In this document: piece after piece, positions 45,285 to 54,697 of the stretch
Layout of the letters: every line of letters begins with the position of its first letter
Position numbering within the stretch: the stretch's first letter is position 1
Source: Symsagittifera roscoffensis
Taxonomy: Eukaryota; Xenacoelomorpha; Acoela; Convolutidae
Assembly: GCF_963678635.1 (NCBI RefSeq)
Contig: NC_087065.1
Coordinates: 67,983,374-68,047,373, forward strand
Length of the DNA: 64,000 bases
Direction of reading: 5' to 3'
Translations under genes and position numbers: made by a program
The notes under the pieces: generated by a model
Told to the model about the DNA's origin: nothing
Databases searched by the model: none
The model's input: the letters and a program-made list of their open reading frames with translations, nothing else

Positions 45285-45575
45285 CTAGCATATGCTCAGA
45301 TAGTATTTCTTATGTAAGTAAACCTCTATGTCAGTTTCTGAAAATATCACATGTACAAGTGCGTACAACTCTCTCGGATGTAGCTTTCCCCTATTAGGAT
45401 CATATACTGGTAACGAGAGAGAGGTCACTCCTCTCCCGACCAAAAAATCCCTAAATCGAGTCAAGGCCAATACCAAGCTCTCTGGATCTACGTGTTGCCT
45501 ATCAGTGGCCTTGGTAACCAGGAAACACAAATATTTCCCTGGTACCTGTGATGCAACAGGGGGCAGCGCTATCAT
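45285..45575 (-). CDS. Macro domain, C-terminal part (pol tail)
   Basis: 96 codons from ATG 45575 that continue, one frame over, the end of the integrase ORF. PGKYLCFLVTKATDRQHVDP has the shape of the TARG1/OARD1 macro-domain strand that carries the reactive lysine (YLITK-type). It is followed by a helix (LVLALTRFRDFLVGRGV), the strand SLSLPVYDPNRGKL and a closing ETDIEVYLHKKY strand. In TARG1 an Asp in the loop after the proline strand completes the active site; here that loop reads DPNRGKLH, so the exact Asp is not obviously kept. Likely role: ADP-ribose binding or removal. Domain identity is by eye. Confidence 0.62.
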   Translation of the reverse strand: MIALPPVASQVPGKYLCFLVTKATDRQHVDPESLVLALTRFRDFLVGRGVTSLSLPVYDPNRGKLHPRELYALVHVIFSETDIEVYLHKKYYLSIC

Positions 45576-47010
45576 TCCTCCGTTTCCATATAAACTCGAT
45601 GTTCTTATACTCTCTTTTGAAATCAGCCGCTAGTGCTGTTTTGAAGCTTACGTCCGCGGTTATCGCTATAGCGCACGTGCGTTCCGTGAGTATGAAATCG
45701 CTGTCCGTTATGACGATATTGTTTGAATAATGGTTCGGTAGGTCAAAATACGATTCAAAAATTCGTCCAAAAGGTGGTTTTATAGCGTTCTCGCCCTCTG
45801 TCTCTAGTTCTCCGGTTTCTCTTGCCGAGTTCAATTTTTTTATTATCAGATTTTCGGTGTGGGTGAGTCCTACCCCCACTCCCCGGACAAAAATATCCAT
45901 CGTCGTCCCTGTCGATCGCCCAAAGTCTAGGAGATCGAGGTTGGAATGTGGAACACGTAGCGGACCATCTGGGGCGACCCTGTTGGACTCGGTATTGTCA
46001 TGACTGATGTATTTGATGCCGTCTTTATCGACGTCCTGAATCGTCAGGATCGTCTCTTTTGGATCTGTCGGCAGATCATGGAGCCATTCGAGCACGCGCA
46101 AGTTCGTTAGTTCTTGCTCATGAGTCTGTTCCGCTTCTGGTTTGAACTCCACTTCCGGTTCTGATCGATTGTCGATCCAATCCTGATCCATGTCATTCAC
46201 CAAGTCGATTTCTTCTAGCACCGCCACTTCCTCCAGTCCCACTAGCGAGTCCATGACATCACTTACAACTATCCTGTCTACAACGAAATCCCCGCCGTAC
46301 GGATTGTATTTCTTCTTGTTTTTTCCTCTCTTGCTCTGGCGTGTTTCCATGGTGAGAGGAAAGTCAGGCTGTATTCCTTTGTCAATTTCGATTTGTTCCG
46401 GGCAGTCCCAGTCTTCCTCGGCATAAGGTAGAGTTTCATCGTCCACCTCTACTCGCTCGGTCAACTCCAGATCCAGTGGTAGGTCGCAATCGTCCACCTC
46501 CTCATTCCCGTCATTTTTGTCGCGAGTACCCCTTTCATTCACTTCACAAGCAGGATCCACTATCAAATAGTCTCCCTCTTGCATGTCCGCTGGGATATTT
46601 TCGTAATGAGCTGCTCTTCCAGTGCTCAGTCGATAAAAACGACCTCCTTGGTGCACCTCTGTTATCTGAAATGGACCACGCCATTTCTTTAATAATTTCT
46701 TGGTTCCTTTTGGTGGAACCACTTCCTGGAACATCCAGACGTAGTCGCCAACTGAGTAGGCTTTCGCATCGGCTGTCCTTTTATCAAACCTCCTTTTTTG
46801 TCTAATTTGCGCCTGTTGCGTGTTCCTCCTGCATAAGTCATTGAGGTCCTGCTGTCTTCTAATAACATCCCGCAAGTACGTTTGCGGTGCTGTTCTCTTC
46901 CCCTCATATTCAGGGTAGAAAAACGTCAACGGAAGCGCTTTTTCGTGACCCGTTAGCATCATGTGCGGACTTATTTCCGTGCTGTTGTAAGCACCCATCA
47001 CTTGCGGCAA
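45502..47010 (-). CDS. Integrase C-terminus, acidic tail, start of macro domain
   Basis: 502 codons, with a TTG first codon that overlaps the catalytic-core ORF in another frame. Residues 1-100 finish the integrase (GAYNSTEISPHMML, then basic QKRRFDKRTADA). A GPY/F-like SH3 module follows (VGDYVWMF ... KKWRGPFQITEV). Residues 150-330 are highly acidic, interrupted by RQSKRGKNKKKYNPYGGDF, a tail motif common in Gypsy pols. From residue ~428 comes NNIVITDSDF, then CAIAITADVSFKTALAADF and KREY, matching the opening strand and phosphate-loop region of a macro domain. A single frameshift near 45580 separates the rest. Confidence 0.75.
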   Translation of the reverse strand: MPQVMGAYNSTEISPHMMLTGHEKALPLTFFYPEYEGKRTAPQTYLRDVIRRQQDLNDLCRRNTQQAQIRQKRRFDKRTADAKAYSVGDYVWMFQEVVPPKGTKKLLKKWRGPFQITEVHQGGRFYRLSTGRAAHYENIPADMQEGDYLIVDPACEVNERGTRDKNDGNEEVDDCDLPLDLELTERVEVDDETLPYAEEDWDCPEQIEIDKGIQPDFPLTMETRQSKRGKNKKKYNPYGGDFVVDRIVVSDVMDSLVGLEEVAVLEEIDLVNDMDQDWIDNRSEPEVEFKPEAEQTHEQELTNLRVLEWLHDLPTDPKETILTIQDVDKDGIKYISHDNTESNRVAPDGPLRVPHSNLDLLDFGRSTGTTMDIFVRGVGVGLTHTENLIIKKLNSARETGELETEGENAIKPPFGRIFESYFDLPNHYSNNIVITDSDFILTERTCAIAITADVSFKTALAADFKREYKNIEFIWKRRNDSAAPCCITGTREIFVFPGYQGH

Positions 47011-47381
47011 GTGTTTCCCCAGTCATCCATGTAACGCGAGCAATAGACTCTCAGCATGGATACCAGTGTGCGATTCTGCCTCTCGACTACGCCATTCGTT
47101 TGCGGGTGATAAGTGATCGAGTGTGCCTGCGCTACCTGCGACCTTTTCATTAACTCCTTCTTGAGATCACCCACGAATGCTTTGCCATTGTCCGATTGGA
47201 ATGTGATGGGGCAGGCATGCCTCGCTATCCACGCATTTATCAAATGATCGCATGTTTCTTCCGCCGACGCTGTCATGCAGGGTGCTGCCTCCGCATATTT
47301 CGTAAAATGGTCGATCATTACCAGCACCTGATTATAGCCCGTTGCTCTCATGCAGATTTTCTGATGATCAATTTGCACCAC
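46998..47381 (-). CDS. Integrase catalytic core (DDE, rve fold)
   Basis: 127 codons with the D,D-35-E triad: Asp5 in VQIDHQKI, Asp64 in FQSDNGKAF and Glu100 in HPQTNGVVERQNR. The first codon is GTG, and the frame is open upstream through the H2C2 cysteines (AACLSCQQAKDPRKL at about 47430-47470). It catalyses strand transfer of element cDNA into host DNA. It ends by frameshift into the 47010 ORF after SRYMDDWG. Confidence 0.85.
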   Translation of the reverse strand: MVQIDHQKICMRATGYNQVLVMIDHFTKYAEAAPCMTASAEETCDHLINAWIARHACPITFQSDNGKAFVGDLKKELMKRSQVAQAHSITYHPQTNGVVERQNRTLVSMLRVYCSRYMDDWGNTCRK

Positions 47382-47422
47382 TTCGTTGAATCCCGACGAC
47401 TCTATCGACTGTAAGGGGAACC

Positions 47423-48148
47423 TTAGTTTCCTGGGATCCTTCGCCTGCTGACATGACAGGCACGCGGCAATCCACTTTCACAAGCCTTCTTCAATCCCGG
47501 CCATTCGAATCGTTTCTGTATCCTGTTGCACACTTTGTCCACGCCTTGATGGCCCATCTGATCATGTGAGCGAAAGAGCAATTCGGTCTGGTACGACTGT
47601 GGTAACACTATTGAATTGTATTTGTAAAGGACCTTGTCCTCCTCCTTACGTTTACAGGCTACAATTCCGTCCTTGTTCCGGTACAACAAGTCTTTTCTCT
47701 TCAGGTAGAATTGCTTCAAGATCTTGTAGCTGTCTTCTTCCAAGTCTCCCTTGTCAGGTGCTCCATTCTCGATCCATCTCTTCAAACTGCTCGTCATTCT
47801 ATCATTTCGTTGAGCCCTTAGGAGATCCGACAGCCTGTACCTGGCTTTCAAATACGTCTTTACCACGTTCATTTGCCCACTCATGATTTCCGGAGCATGA
47901 GCATCGTCCATCAACTTGACACACCATATCTTTTTCAAAGGCGTCGCTTCCTGCACAGATGGTTCCAGATTGGTACGGACGACCGTACCATGTGGCAGCA
48001 ATCTGGTTGGGCGTTTGGAAACTGCTATCAGCTCGAGCTCATCTGCGGCATTATCTATCACGGTGCCCTCTTCATCTGAGGTGTACCTGCCCCTGTCTGG
48101 ATCCTGATGTGTTTCTCGGTCCAGCCCGCGCTCCTTCCAGTCTACCAA
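47423..48148 (-). CDS. Pol linker and integrase zinc-binding N-domain
   Basis: 241 codons. Residues 1-130 are an acidic or mixed linker. Residues 150-225 hold the integrase N-domain: helices RRKDLLYRNKDG-like, then LLFRSHDQMGHQGVDKVCNR with the two histidines and RFEWPGLKK. The two cysteines of the H2C2 site are encoded in another frame just downstream (LSCQQ), so a frameshift at about 47480 has broken the zinc finger. The TTG first codon shows that the ORF start is arbitrary. Confidence 0.75.
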   Translation of the reverse strand: MVDWKERGLDRETHQDPDRGRYTSDEEGTVIDNAADELELIAVSKRPTRLLPHGTVVRTNLEPSVQEATPLKKIWCVKLMDDAHAPEIMSGQMNVVKTYLKARYRLSDLLRAQRNDRMTSSLKRWIENGAPDKGDLEEDSYKILKQFYLKRKDLLYRNKDGIVACKRKEEDKVLYKYNSIVLPQSYQTELLFRSHDQMGHQGVDKVCNRIQKRFEWPGLKKACESGLPRACHVSRRRIPGN

Positions 48149-49010
48149 TAAGGAGTGGATTGCAATCTCCGACAGATCGGAATTGGAAGTTGTTTCAGAT
48201 GTGTTGTCCCAGGACTGGGGCCTCGAGTCAACACTTGAGCCGACTGATTCCCCAACATCATATTACAAGTTGTGTGAGATGTTTCTCGACTCCCCAGACA
48301 AAACTTTGTCCATTGGTCGCTTTGAATCCGACTCCCCGGACAAAATTCTGCCCCTAGGTGGTCTCGTCAACCTCTCCCCGGACGAGTCGTCCTGCAGGGG
48401 CTCAAAAGTGTCTGACTCCTCAGACAATTCGTCCTTGACGGGCTCGAAGGTATTAGACTCCCCGGACATTGTCTCGTCCCCGGACGAACAATCTGAGCTC
48501 GGCTCGTATTCTCTCTTGTGTCCGTGAAATGCACTCTCCTCGCGAAGCTAGATTTCGACTTGATCCTGACTTCCTCAGTGGCTTGGGTCTGATTCAGTGT
48601 TCCATGTTCAGTGAACGAAGTTCTCAACAAGACCTCCTTCGGTATCGAGCTCACCAGCTGGTTGACTATCGACCTGCAATCCCGTTCAATTCTCGGCTGC
48701 GAATGGGCACTGGCCTCTTATCTGTTCTCTCAGTGACAGTCAACCGCTGCATGGTCTCCATCCACTCACGATCATGTCTATCCACTTCCCTGTCCAACAA
48801 GTCACGGAGCTTCCCCATGACGTCCGGCGCCACGTTCACCGTCCTGTTCAGTAGAGCAATGCTGTTTATACCCAGCCTGGTAAGTTCCTGCTGTACCAAA
48901 TTGGATCGGACTAGCAGATCCAACGGAACGGGCTCGCCTCTGGCTAAAAGCTTTATCTCCGCGGCCGTCTCCACTGGAAGGTCAGGGTGTCCGGGTATAG
49001 GATGCCCTCA
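48149..49010 (-). pseudogene. Pol linker with SGES-type acidic repeats, frame-broken
   Basis: Between RNase H and integrase, frames change several times. One open piece (48666-48974) reads VPLDLLVRSNLVQQELTRLG and DLLDREVDRHDREW, helical and unrecognised. A second (48263-48469) contains four to five copies of a short acidic unit, LSGES(N/D)TFEPV or close variants, whose DNA repeats the core ACTCCCCGGACAA on the plus strand. A Gypsy pol normally has a short tether here, so about 280 residues is long. The function is unknown; the repeats look disordered. Confidence 0.55.
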
Positions 49011-49015
49011 CTTGT

Positions 49016-50500
49016 CTAACCACCTAGTAAGTGGCAGTTTGTCGTAGGTTTCCTTGTCCAGAAATGAAAACCCGTCTTTGATTCTGATTGGTTAGCCTGC
49101 TTCTCCTCGAGGTGCTCATAAAATTCTGTCTTTTTACTGAGGCTATCTGCGTTCTGGTGCTTGTCACGGGTACGGTGCTCTATGATCATGTGGTATCCAT
49201 CCAGGCGCACGATCCAACGAACAATATAACTTTGGTCCATCGAATAGGTTTTCAGCCAGGCAAGGGCACGATTATCTACACGTAACTTGAAGGGAGCACT
49301 CCCCAAGTAGGCCCTGCATTTTCCCACGAAAGTGATCACCGCAAACATCTCCGCTTTTGGTGCGCCGTAATTCATCTCAGTATCACTCAGGACTTTACTC
49401 CCGTAGGCTATCGGACGAAGAACCGTTCTCCCGTTCCACTCCTGCTCCTGGTGAAGTATGCCCGATATCGCAACCACTGATGCATCCGTGTCCAGCAAGA
49501 ACATCCCCTTCTCTGTTGACATGCCGAGGACCGGTGCCTCGCAAAGTTCATGTTTGATGTTTTCAAATGAAACTTGTGCCTCATCAGTCCAAGTGAACTT
49601 TTTGCCCTTGTTTCTCATCAACCGCTGCATGGGGTATATTTTGTCAGCATACCCCTTGATGAACTCTCGATAATAAATAGCGAATCTCAAAAAACTCATC
49701 AGCTGTGTATCTGTTTTAGGTGCCTTCCAGGTCAGCACCGCTTCAACCGCTTCAGGATCTGGTCTCACTCCATGTTTGTCCACCAGGCTGCCCAGATACT
49801 TTATGGAATCTCTGAGGATTTCACACTTAGAGGGTTTACATTTCAGACCCACCTGCTTCATGCAAGAAAACATCTCTTCCAACCTCTCTATATGGTCTTC
49901 GAAGGTTGGTGTTGCAATCACGACATCATCGACATAACACATGATGAGATTCCCGTATTTCTTAGTGACGCTCGTGAGTGCCTGGGCCATCAGTCGCTGG
50001 AATGTGGCCGTCGCGTTGCACAATCCGAACGGCATCCTCTTCCACTGGAACAATCCCAGCTCGCACGCGAAGCCTGTTTTTTCTCGATCCTGCTTTCGGA
50101 GTGGCACTTGCCAGAACGCAGAGCCCAAATCCAACGTCGTGAAGAACTTCGCGTCTCCCAGCTTAGATATGCTCTCATCGATGCGGGGAATCGGGCATGC
50201 GTCCTTTATAGTCACTGCGTTCAGATAACGGAAATCACAACAAAATCTGAGTTGTCCCCCTTTCTTCTTCGCCATGACCACGCCACAAGCCCACGGGGAC
50301 TTCGACGGCTCGATCATGTCGTACTCCATTAACATCTCGATTTCCTTCCTACACGCTTCTGACTTGTGAGGGGTCATTCTTCTCGCCCCTTCCCCATGAG
50401 GTACCGAGCCCTCTTCTATCTCAATCTCGTGTTCTACAAATTTACAGCAACCTATGTCGGCCTTATGTTTCGAAAAAACGTCTGCGTTCCGACTTAGCAC
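49016..50500 (-). CDS. Reverse transcriptase and RNase H (Ty3/Gypsy-like)
   Basis: 494 codons. RT palm: LRFCCDFRYLNAVT, FFTTLDLGSAFWQVPL (catalytic Asp124), MPFGLCNATATFQRLM and MCYVDDVVIATPT (YVDD, residues 189-192). Thumb: LKCKPSKCEILRDSIKYLG. RNase H: LLDTDASVVAISG (Asp339), APKAEMFAVI (Glu384), LRVDNRALAWLK (Asp409) and HQNADSLSKK. It copies element RNA to cDNA and removes the RNA template. The GTG first codon and open upstream frame show it was part of a longer pol. Several consensus positions are altered (SFLRFAIYYREF), and the end runs out of frame after residue ~475. Not likely active. Confidence 0.92.
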   Translation of the reverse strand: MLSRNADVFSKHKADIGCCKFVEHEIEIEEGSVPHGEGARRMTPHKSEACRKEIEMLMEYDMIEPSKSPWACGVVMAKKKGGQLRFCCDFRYLNAVTIKDACPIPRIDESISKLGDAKFFTTLDLGSAFWQVPLRKQDREKTGFACELGLFQWKRMPFGLCNATATFQRLMAQALTSVTKKYGNLIMCYVDDVVIATPTFEDHIERLEEMFSCMKQVGLKCKPSKCEILRDSIKYLGSLVDKHGVRPDPEAVEAVLTWKAPKTDTQLMSFLRFAIYYREFIKGYADKIYPMQRLMRNKGKKFTWTDEAQVSFENIKHELCEAPVLGMSTEKGMFLLDTDASVVAISGILHQEQEWNGRTVLRPIAYGSKVLSDTEMNYGAPKAEMFAVITFVGKCRAYLGSAPFKLRVDNRALAWLKTYSMDQSYIVRWIVRLDGYHMIIEHRTRDKHQNADSLSKKTEFYEHLEEKQANQSESKTGFHFWTRKPTTNCHLLGG

Positions 50501-50534
50501 CGCTCTGAGCGAATCTAGTTCCTTGTCTGATATT

Positions 50535-52418
50535 TTACCCTTTCGAATGTTCTATCTCAGGTAGGACTGGTTTATTCGCTGCTAACTCTGTTTCTGTCGG
50601 CCTCTCAGAAAAGTTGGAACAACTAGACAGCCCATCATCTGTTTCCGACTTCATTGAAAACAATTTCCTAGAAGATTTCAATTCATTCACTCTCTTCATT
50701 ATACATTCTTGGTTCGCATGCAATGGACATTTAGTTACATCAAACTTTTTCAAGTTCTCCACACTCTGAAAGTATGTGTTCAGAGGCAAAGCACAGCCAA
50801 GTTTCTTTCCCCTCGGTATTGTCACTGTTGTTCCTTCTGTGTTCAATAACACACTCACACACAGTCCGCTCTGAGTGAGGGAGTAGCTTCTTCCTAAAAT
50901 AGCCGAGCTTTTACTGTTTGGATATGGTACCAGACACACCTGTCTGTCATTGCTGAGTTCAATCAAGTTCCTCATCCTAAACGTCGCTACTACGGCTTGG
51001 TTTGGTTTTAATCTAACTTTTCGATCCAGAAAAACTGGCACCTTGGCCTGGTTAATTAAGATCTTAGTAAGGGGTCTTTTTTCATACTTTCTCTCAGGAT
51101 CCTTGATCCTAATCAACCCGTCATTGAGATCGATCGTGACATCAAAGTTGCGCACGAAATCCCTTCCTAAGATGAACTGATCGGATTCGTCCAAATTCTC
51201 CACTACTAGGAAGCTCATCCAAAGATGTCTTCCTCCGAGCTGCAGTGAAATGATCGGGGTTCGTCCAGTCACATAGATCGCTCCCTGATTGGCAGCCGCC
51301 AACCTGATGTTTGTCCGTATGAGATCCGACCTCTCAAAACCCATGTCGGTCCAAGTTTTGACTGGCATGACACTAATCACTGCTCCCGTGTCTAGCAGTC
51401 CCTTTACTGAAAGTTGTCTGCCCTGCACGTCCAGCACGTGTGCGGCCAGATCGGCTTCGCAACCTATGTGCACCGCATCTTGTTCGAGCATCGCGTTGTG
51501 TCCGATTCGTCTAACCTTCAGCTCCTCTTGACCAATGTTTATCCGGCCAATCTGATCGTGCGCATCAGTTATGTGAGCTTTTGTGTAGATATTGATGCCA
51601 TCCACATTCATTAGAATCGGGTATGGGCCATGGACATCGATGTAATGTTCATCCACTTTCATCAGCCTCGGACCTCCTGTTGTGAGCAGCGCTCGCACTG
51701 CCCTGGAGTCCAGTTTGGGATCTTTCTCCTTCAGGTAGTCGGCATAGATGTCAAGGTGGACTAGTGTAATCTCGGATGGTTCACTCAGGTTCTTGACCAC
51801 CTGGTGCCCTGCGACTGAGATAATGGACATTATTTTCGTCCCCTGCTTTGTCATGCCGAAAGTTCTCCCAGATATAACGTTCATTTTTAGTCCCTGTTTC
51901 CTGGGTTCCTCTTTGTCTTCTATTTTCATCGTTTTACCCAGAATATTAAAATTTTCCCGAAGATCCGTGCTCTCCAGCTCCGGCCTTACCCACTGCTCCA
52001 CTTCTTTCGTGGCTAGCTCCTGTTTGACATTCTGCAACGCTGTCCTTGCCGCCAGACCGTAACCCACCTTGAGTGGGCTAGCCGACTCTGCCTCCAGGTT
52101 CGAGGCTACCACCTCGTCAGGCAGTGTCTTTACCTTCTTAGTCGTAAAGGAGCTCGGTGTCATCTCCTTTCTCCGAGACTCGGCCTCGTTCATCAGACGT
52201 GCTCGACTGGCCTTGACACCCGAAAGCGCCTCTTCGTGGCGGGGATGTTTCGCGTTCGCCACTGCATCCCAAAATTGAGTGCAATCCGATTTGAAGTGTC
52301 CCTCCAAATTACAGAAGAAACACCTCGGACCATATTTCATGATGAGCCCTCTGACGTACTCTTCGTGATCCTCGTCGGTCGCGTCGACGTCATCGAGAAA
52401 GTAGCCTATTGCCTTCAT
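50535..52418 (-). CDS. Gag-pol segment: second zinc knuckle and aspartic protease
   Basis: 627 codons from ATG 52418, in the same frame as the gag ORF above it and separated only by one stop at about 52422. Residues 33-46 form a CCHC knuckle (CFFCNLEGHFKSDC). Residues 336-421 hold a retropepsin: GLLDTGAVISVMP (catalytic Asp343) and the flap/helix end FILGRDFVRNFDV. The long region between (about 300 residues) and the 200 residues after the protease are not recognised. It cleaves the Gag-Pol precursor. A frameshift near 50520 leads to the RT frame. Confidence 0.85.
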   Translation of the reverse strand: MKAIGYFLDDVDATDEDHEEYVRGLIMKYGPRCFFCNLEGHFKSDCTQFWDAVANAKHPRHEEALSGVKASRARLMNEAESRRKEMTPSSFTTKKVKTLPDEVVASNLEAESASPLKVGYGLAARTALQNVKQELATKEVEQWVRPELESTDLRENFNILGKTMKIEDKEEPRKQGLKMNVISGRTFGMTKQGTKIMSIISVAGHQVVKNLSEPSEITLVHLDIYADYLKEKDPKLDSRAVRALLTTGGPRLMKVDEHYIDVHGPYPILMNVDGINIYTKAHITDAHDQIGRINIGQEELKVRRIGHNAMLEQDAVHIGCEADLAAHVLDVQGRQLSVKGLLDTGAVISVMPVKTWTDMGFERSDLIRTNIRLAAANQGAIYVTGRTPIISLQLGGRHLWMSFLVVENLDESDQFILGRDFVRNFDVTIDLNDGLIRIKDPERKYEKRPLTKILINQAKVPVFLDRKVRLKPNQAVVATFRMRNLIELSNDRQVCLVPYPNSKSSAILGRSYSLTQSGLCVSVLLNTEGTTVTIPRGKKLGCALPLNTYFQSVENLKKFDVTKCPLHANQECIMKRVNELKSSRKLFSMKSETDDGLSSCSNFSERPTETELAANKPVLPEIEHSKG

Positions 52419-52421
52419 GTT

Positions 52422-53495
52422 CTATTTGTATGCGGAACACGCGGAAACGTGATGGTCCATCGAACCACAATTCGCACACGACCTCTTCTTATCCATGTCA
52501 TTGCGAGGTTTGTACCAACTGGAGTTCGCACCAGTGTTTGTCCCGCTATAATTACCAAAATTGCTGTAACGGTTCTGCGCCCTCGGTTTTATGAGTAAAT
52601 TTTCGCGTGACTTCATACGCAAATCATCGGGCGTGGGTACCTGGTCAAGTGACGGGGTGAAGTGTGTGGCCAACATCGTTTTCAACTCCTCACTCTTTAC
52701 TCCATCCATGAACTTCGAAGCAATCGCCAAGTTTCGCTCGGAAATTCTCTCATCACGGTTGCTTCTCCTCCTAAGCAACTCAAGGTCTACCAACAATTTG
52801 TCTATAGATTCGTCATCTCTTTGCCGCCTCTTTTCGAACTTCACCATAGCCTGGTGCCCTTGTACTCCAGAGCCGAAACCATTCAGCAGGATGTCGAATA
52901 TCTTGCGAGCGCTGTCTCTCTCATTGGCTCTTTTCGCCATTACACAGTTTAATGCAGTGCCCTCCAGGTTGCATGTTAGCGCGCTACACTCTTGTTTCTT
53001 GGAGAGACTTTCTTCCTCATAGTGCAACTTCATCACCTCTATCCAAGTATCAATGCAGCCGTCCGACCCGTCTTTGTATGACTTCGGCTTTTTCAGTGTC
53101 CTTCTTGACCTCTCTCCTCTCTCGGTTGACTTCAAGAGTTTGGTGATGAGTTTTTCGAGAGATCTGTTCAGAGGCTCAAACATCGAGGCATACATCATCG
53201 TGTCCTGTGAGACTGTATTCAGATCTGGCACTGAACTGACTTGTGGCACCGTTGGCAACCTTGTCTCCGGAGTAGCATCTGCCTCCGGCGGGACCGGATT
53301 CGTCCAGCCAGACCTCGACGGGGCTGCCCTTGGCCGCTCCCTATTCCTAGGTTCGTAGTTCCTTCTCGAGCTTTGCTGGGCTCTGGCATAGCTGCCCGTA
53401 CCATCTCCATCATTCGCATGGCGTGAGCGCTCCCTTGGGTTGGAACGCTCCTCCCAATTGCTCCCATTCAAGATCGCGTCAAGCTTCCGCATCAT
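52422..53495 (-). CDS. Gag capsid-like region and first CCHC knuckle
   Basis: 357 codons from ATG 53495. Residues 1-110 are arginine- and proline-rich. Residues ~145-285 resemble the Gypsy-type capsid (TWIEVMKLHYEEESLS, ALTCNLEGTALNCV, KIFDILLNGFGSGV, EKRRQRDDESIDKL). Residues 340-353 are a zinc knuckle CANCGSMDHHVSAC, followed at once by the stop that separates the next ORF. It packages element RNA and builds the particle. Whether the stop is a natural readthrough site or a mutation is unclear; the truncated copies are too damaged to tell. Confidence 0.85.
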   Translation of the reverse strand: MMRKLDAILNGSNWEERSNPRERSRHANDGDGTGSYARAQQSSRRNYEPRNRERPRAAPSRSGWTNPVPPEADATPETRLPTVPQVSSVPDLNTVSQDTMMYASMFEPLNRSLEKLITKLLKSTERGERSRRTLKKPKSYKDGSDGCIDTWIEVMKLHYEEESLSKKQECSALTCNLEGTALNCVMAKRANERDSARKIFDILLNGFGSGVQGHQAMVKFEKRRQRDDESIDKLLVDLELLRRRSNRDERISERNLAIASKFMDGVKSEELKTMLATHFTPSLDQVPTPDDLRMKSRENLLIKPRAQNRYSNFGNYSGTNTGANSSWYKPRNDMDKKRSCANCGSMDHHVSACSAYK

Positions 53496-53512
53496 TAAGT
53501 CAGATTTGGCAT

Positions 53513-54697
53513 CTAACTTTTTTCCAGGCTAGTCATTGTGTGGGCGTAGGTACTATCATGATCGTTCAACAATCGCTCGATCTCTCTCGTCATCCTAGCC
53601 TCTCTTTCCTGTGACTCCTTGATTGCCTGTGCCAGGCTCTCCGCCAGGCATTGATCGGTGTTGCGAATCAATTGAGCCTGATCAACCCTCGCCTGCGACT
53701 TCACGTGCGTTAGCTCATCTCTCAGATTCTCTCGACCCTGGTGAGCTCTCTCGTCAACTTGATCTATTCTCTTAGTCATGTCCCGTCTCAGTTCATCCAG
53801 ACCATTCATTACGCCAGCGAACATGTCACCTATGTCGCTAGTGGCCCCAAATGACGGGGTTAGTCCCAAAGAAGATGAGGGCAACTGCGGCTGCAGCCTG
53901 GTGCTTGATGACGCACCGCCTTTTTGCTTGCTCATCGACGTCATCAATCTGTCGAACGTTGATGACGCTCCCATCGTTATCCCATCTGACATGGGCCTGG
54001 TCGGCGAGGCGGAAGACGCCCTCCTGCTCATGTCGTTCCTTGGGCACGGTGTGAAGTTCACATCCGGATGGGTTATCTCCGGGTAGTCATAACTGAAAGA
54101 TAAACCTTCAGTTCGTAGTGACGCCATGCGCTCATCGTACAAAGACTTCCAGCTCTTTTTGGCCTTCGAAACCGGTTGTTCTTCACTCGGGCTTATACTC
54201 GACATCATTGCGTTGTTGCTCTGCTTGGCCAGAGATGAGTGGGTATTAGCTGAATGTGAATTTTCTCTCCTCCACCTATGACTCTTGGTCTCCAATTTGG
54301 ACATTCCCTTGAATAACACTTCCTCTCGCGGCTCGACCTCGGAACGCTCCGAGGTCTCCTCCGTCCTCTCAACTTCCTCCCGCTCGAGGTCCTCGCTCGG
54401 CTCAAAGTCGAGTCGAATGAGCGTCCGTTCTCCTTCGTCAAACGGGTCCACAAGCGTTTCGCTCGCGGTTCCGGCCTCGGCGCCCCGCCCTTGATCGCCA
54501 TCGAGGTTTTTCTCGCTCCTTAGTTTCATTTCGCTCACTGAAAGATCAGGTTGACCTTTAGTCGATTCGGTTTCGGCAAACACGTCGGAGGCGCTGCTAA
54601 ACGAGGACTGGCTTTGCCTAGTTTTAAATTTTCGCGTGCTGCCCTTGCTCAGCCTGGGAACCTTACTAGTCGATCCCAACGAGTCCCTGCGCTGCAT
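53513..54697 (-). CDS. Gag N-terminal region
   Basis: The ATG at 54697 (MQRRDSLGST) is preferred because the truncated copies keep the same MQRRDSL start. The first ~200 residues are Ser/Glu-rich and disordered (EREEVERTEETSERSEVEP). The middle has SSSTRLQPQLPSSSLGLTP, conserved in the copies. The end is a coiled coil (DELRRDMTKRIDQVDERAH, ESQEREARMTREIERLLNDH). It is frameshifted at about 53500 relative to the capsid ORF, so the two were once one Gag. It belongs to an unusually large Gag (about 750 residues). Confidence 0.75.
   Translation of the reverse strand: MQRRDSLGSTSKVPRLSKGSTRKFKTRQSQSSFSSASDVFAETESTKGQPDLSVSEMKLRSEKNLDGDQGRGAEAGTASETLVDPFDEGERTLIRLDFEPSEDLEREEVERTEETSERSEVEPREEVLFKGMSKLETKSHRWRRENSHSANTHSSLAKQSNNAMMSSISPSEEQPVSKAKKSWKSLYDERMASLRTEGLSFSYDYPEITHPDVNFTPCPRNDMSRRASSASPTRPMSDGITMGASSTFDRLMTSMSKQKGGASSSTRLQPQLPSSSLGLTPSFGATSDIGDMFAGVMNGLDELRRDMTKRIDQVDERAHQGRENLRDELTHVKSQARVDQAQLIRNTDQCLAESLAQAIKESQEREARMTREIERLLNDHDSTYAHTMTSLEKS

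Noticed and set aside
45000-45300. A hidden internal LTR separating two elements
   Set aside because: No sequence here resembles the LTRs at 34395 or 57615 or the left-half LTRs.
49574-50332. 252-residue plus-strand ORF over the RT gene
   Set aside because: Antisense to intact RT/RNase H motifs. No domain of its own.
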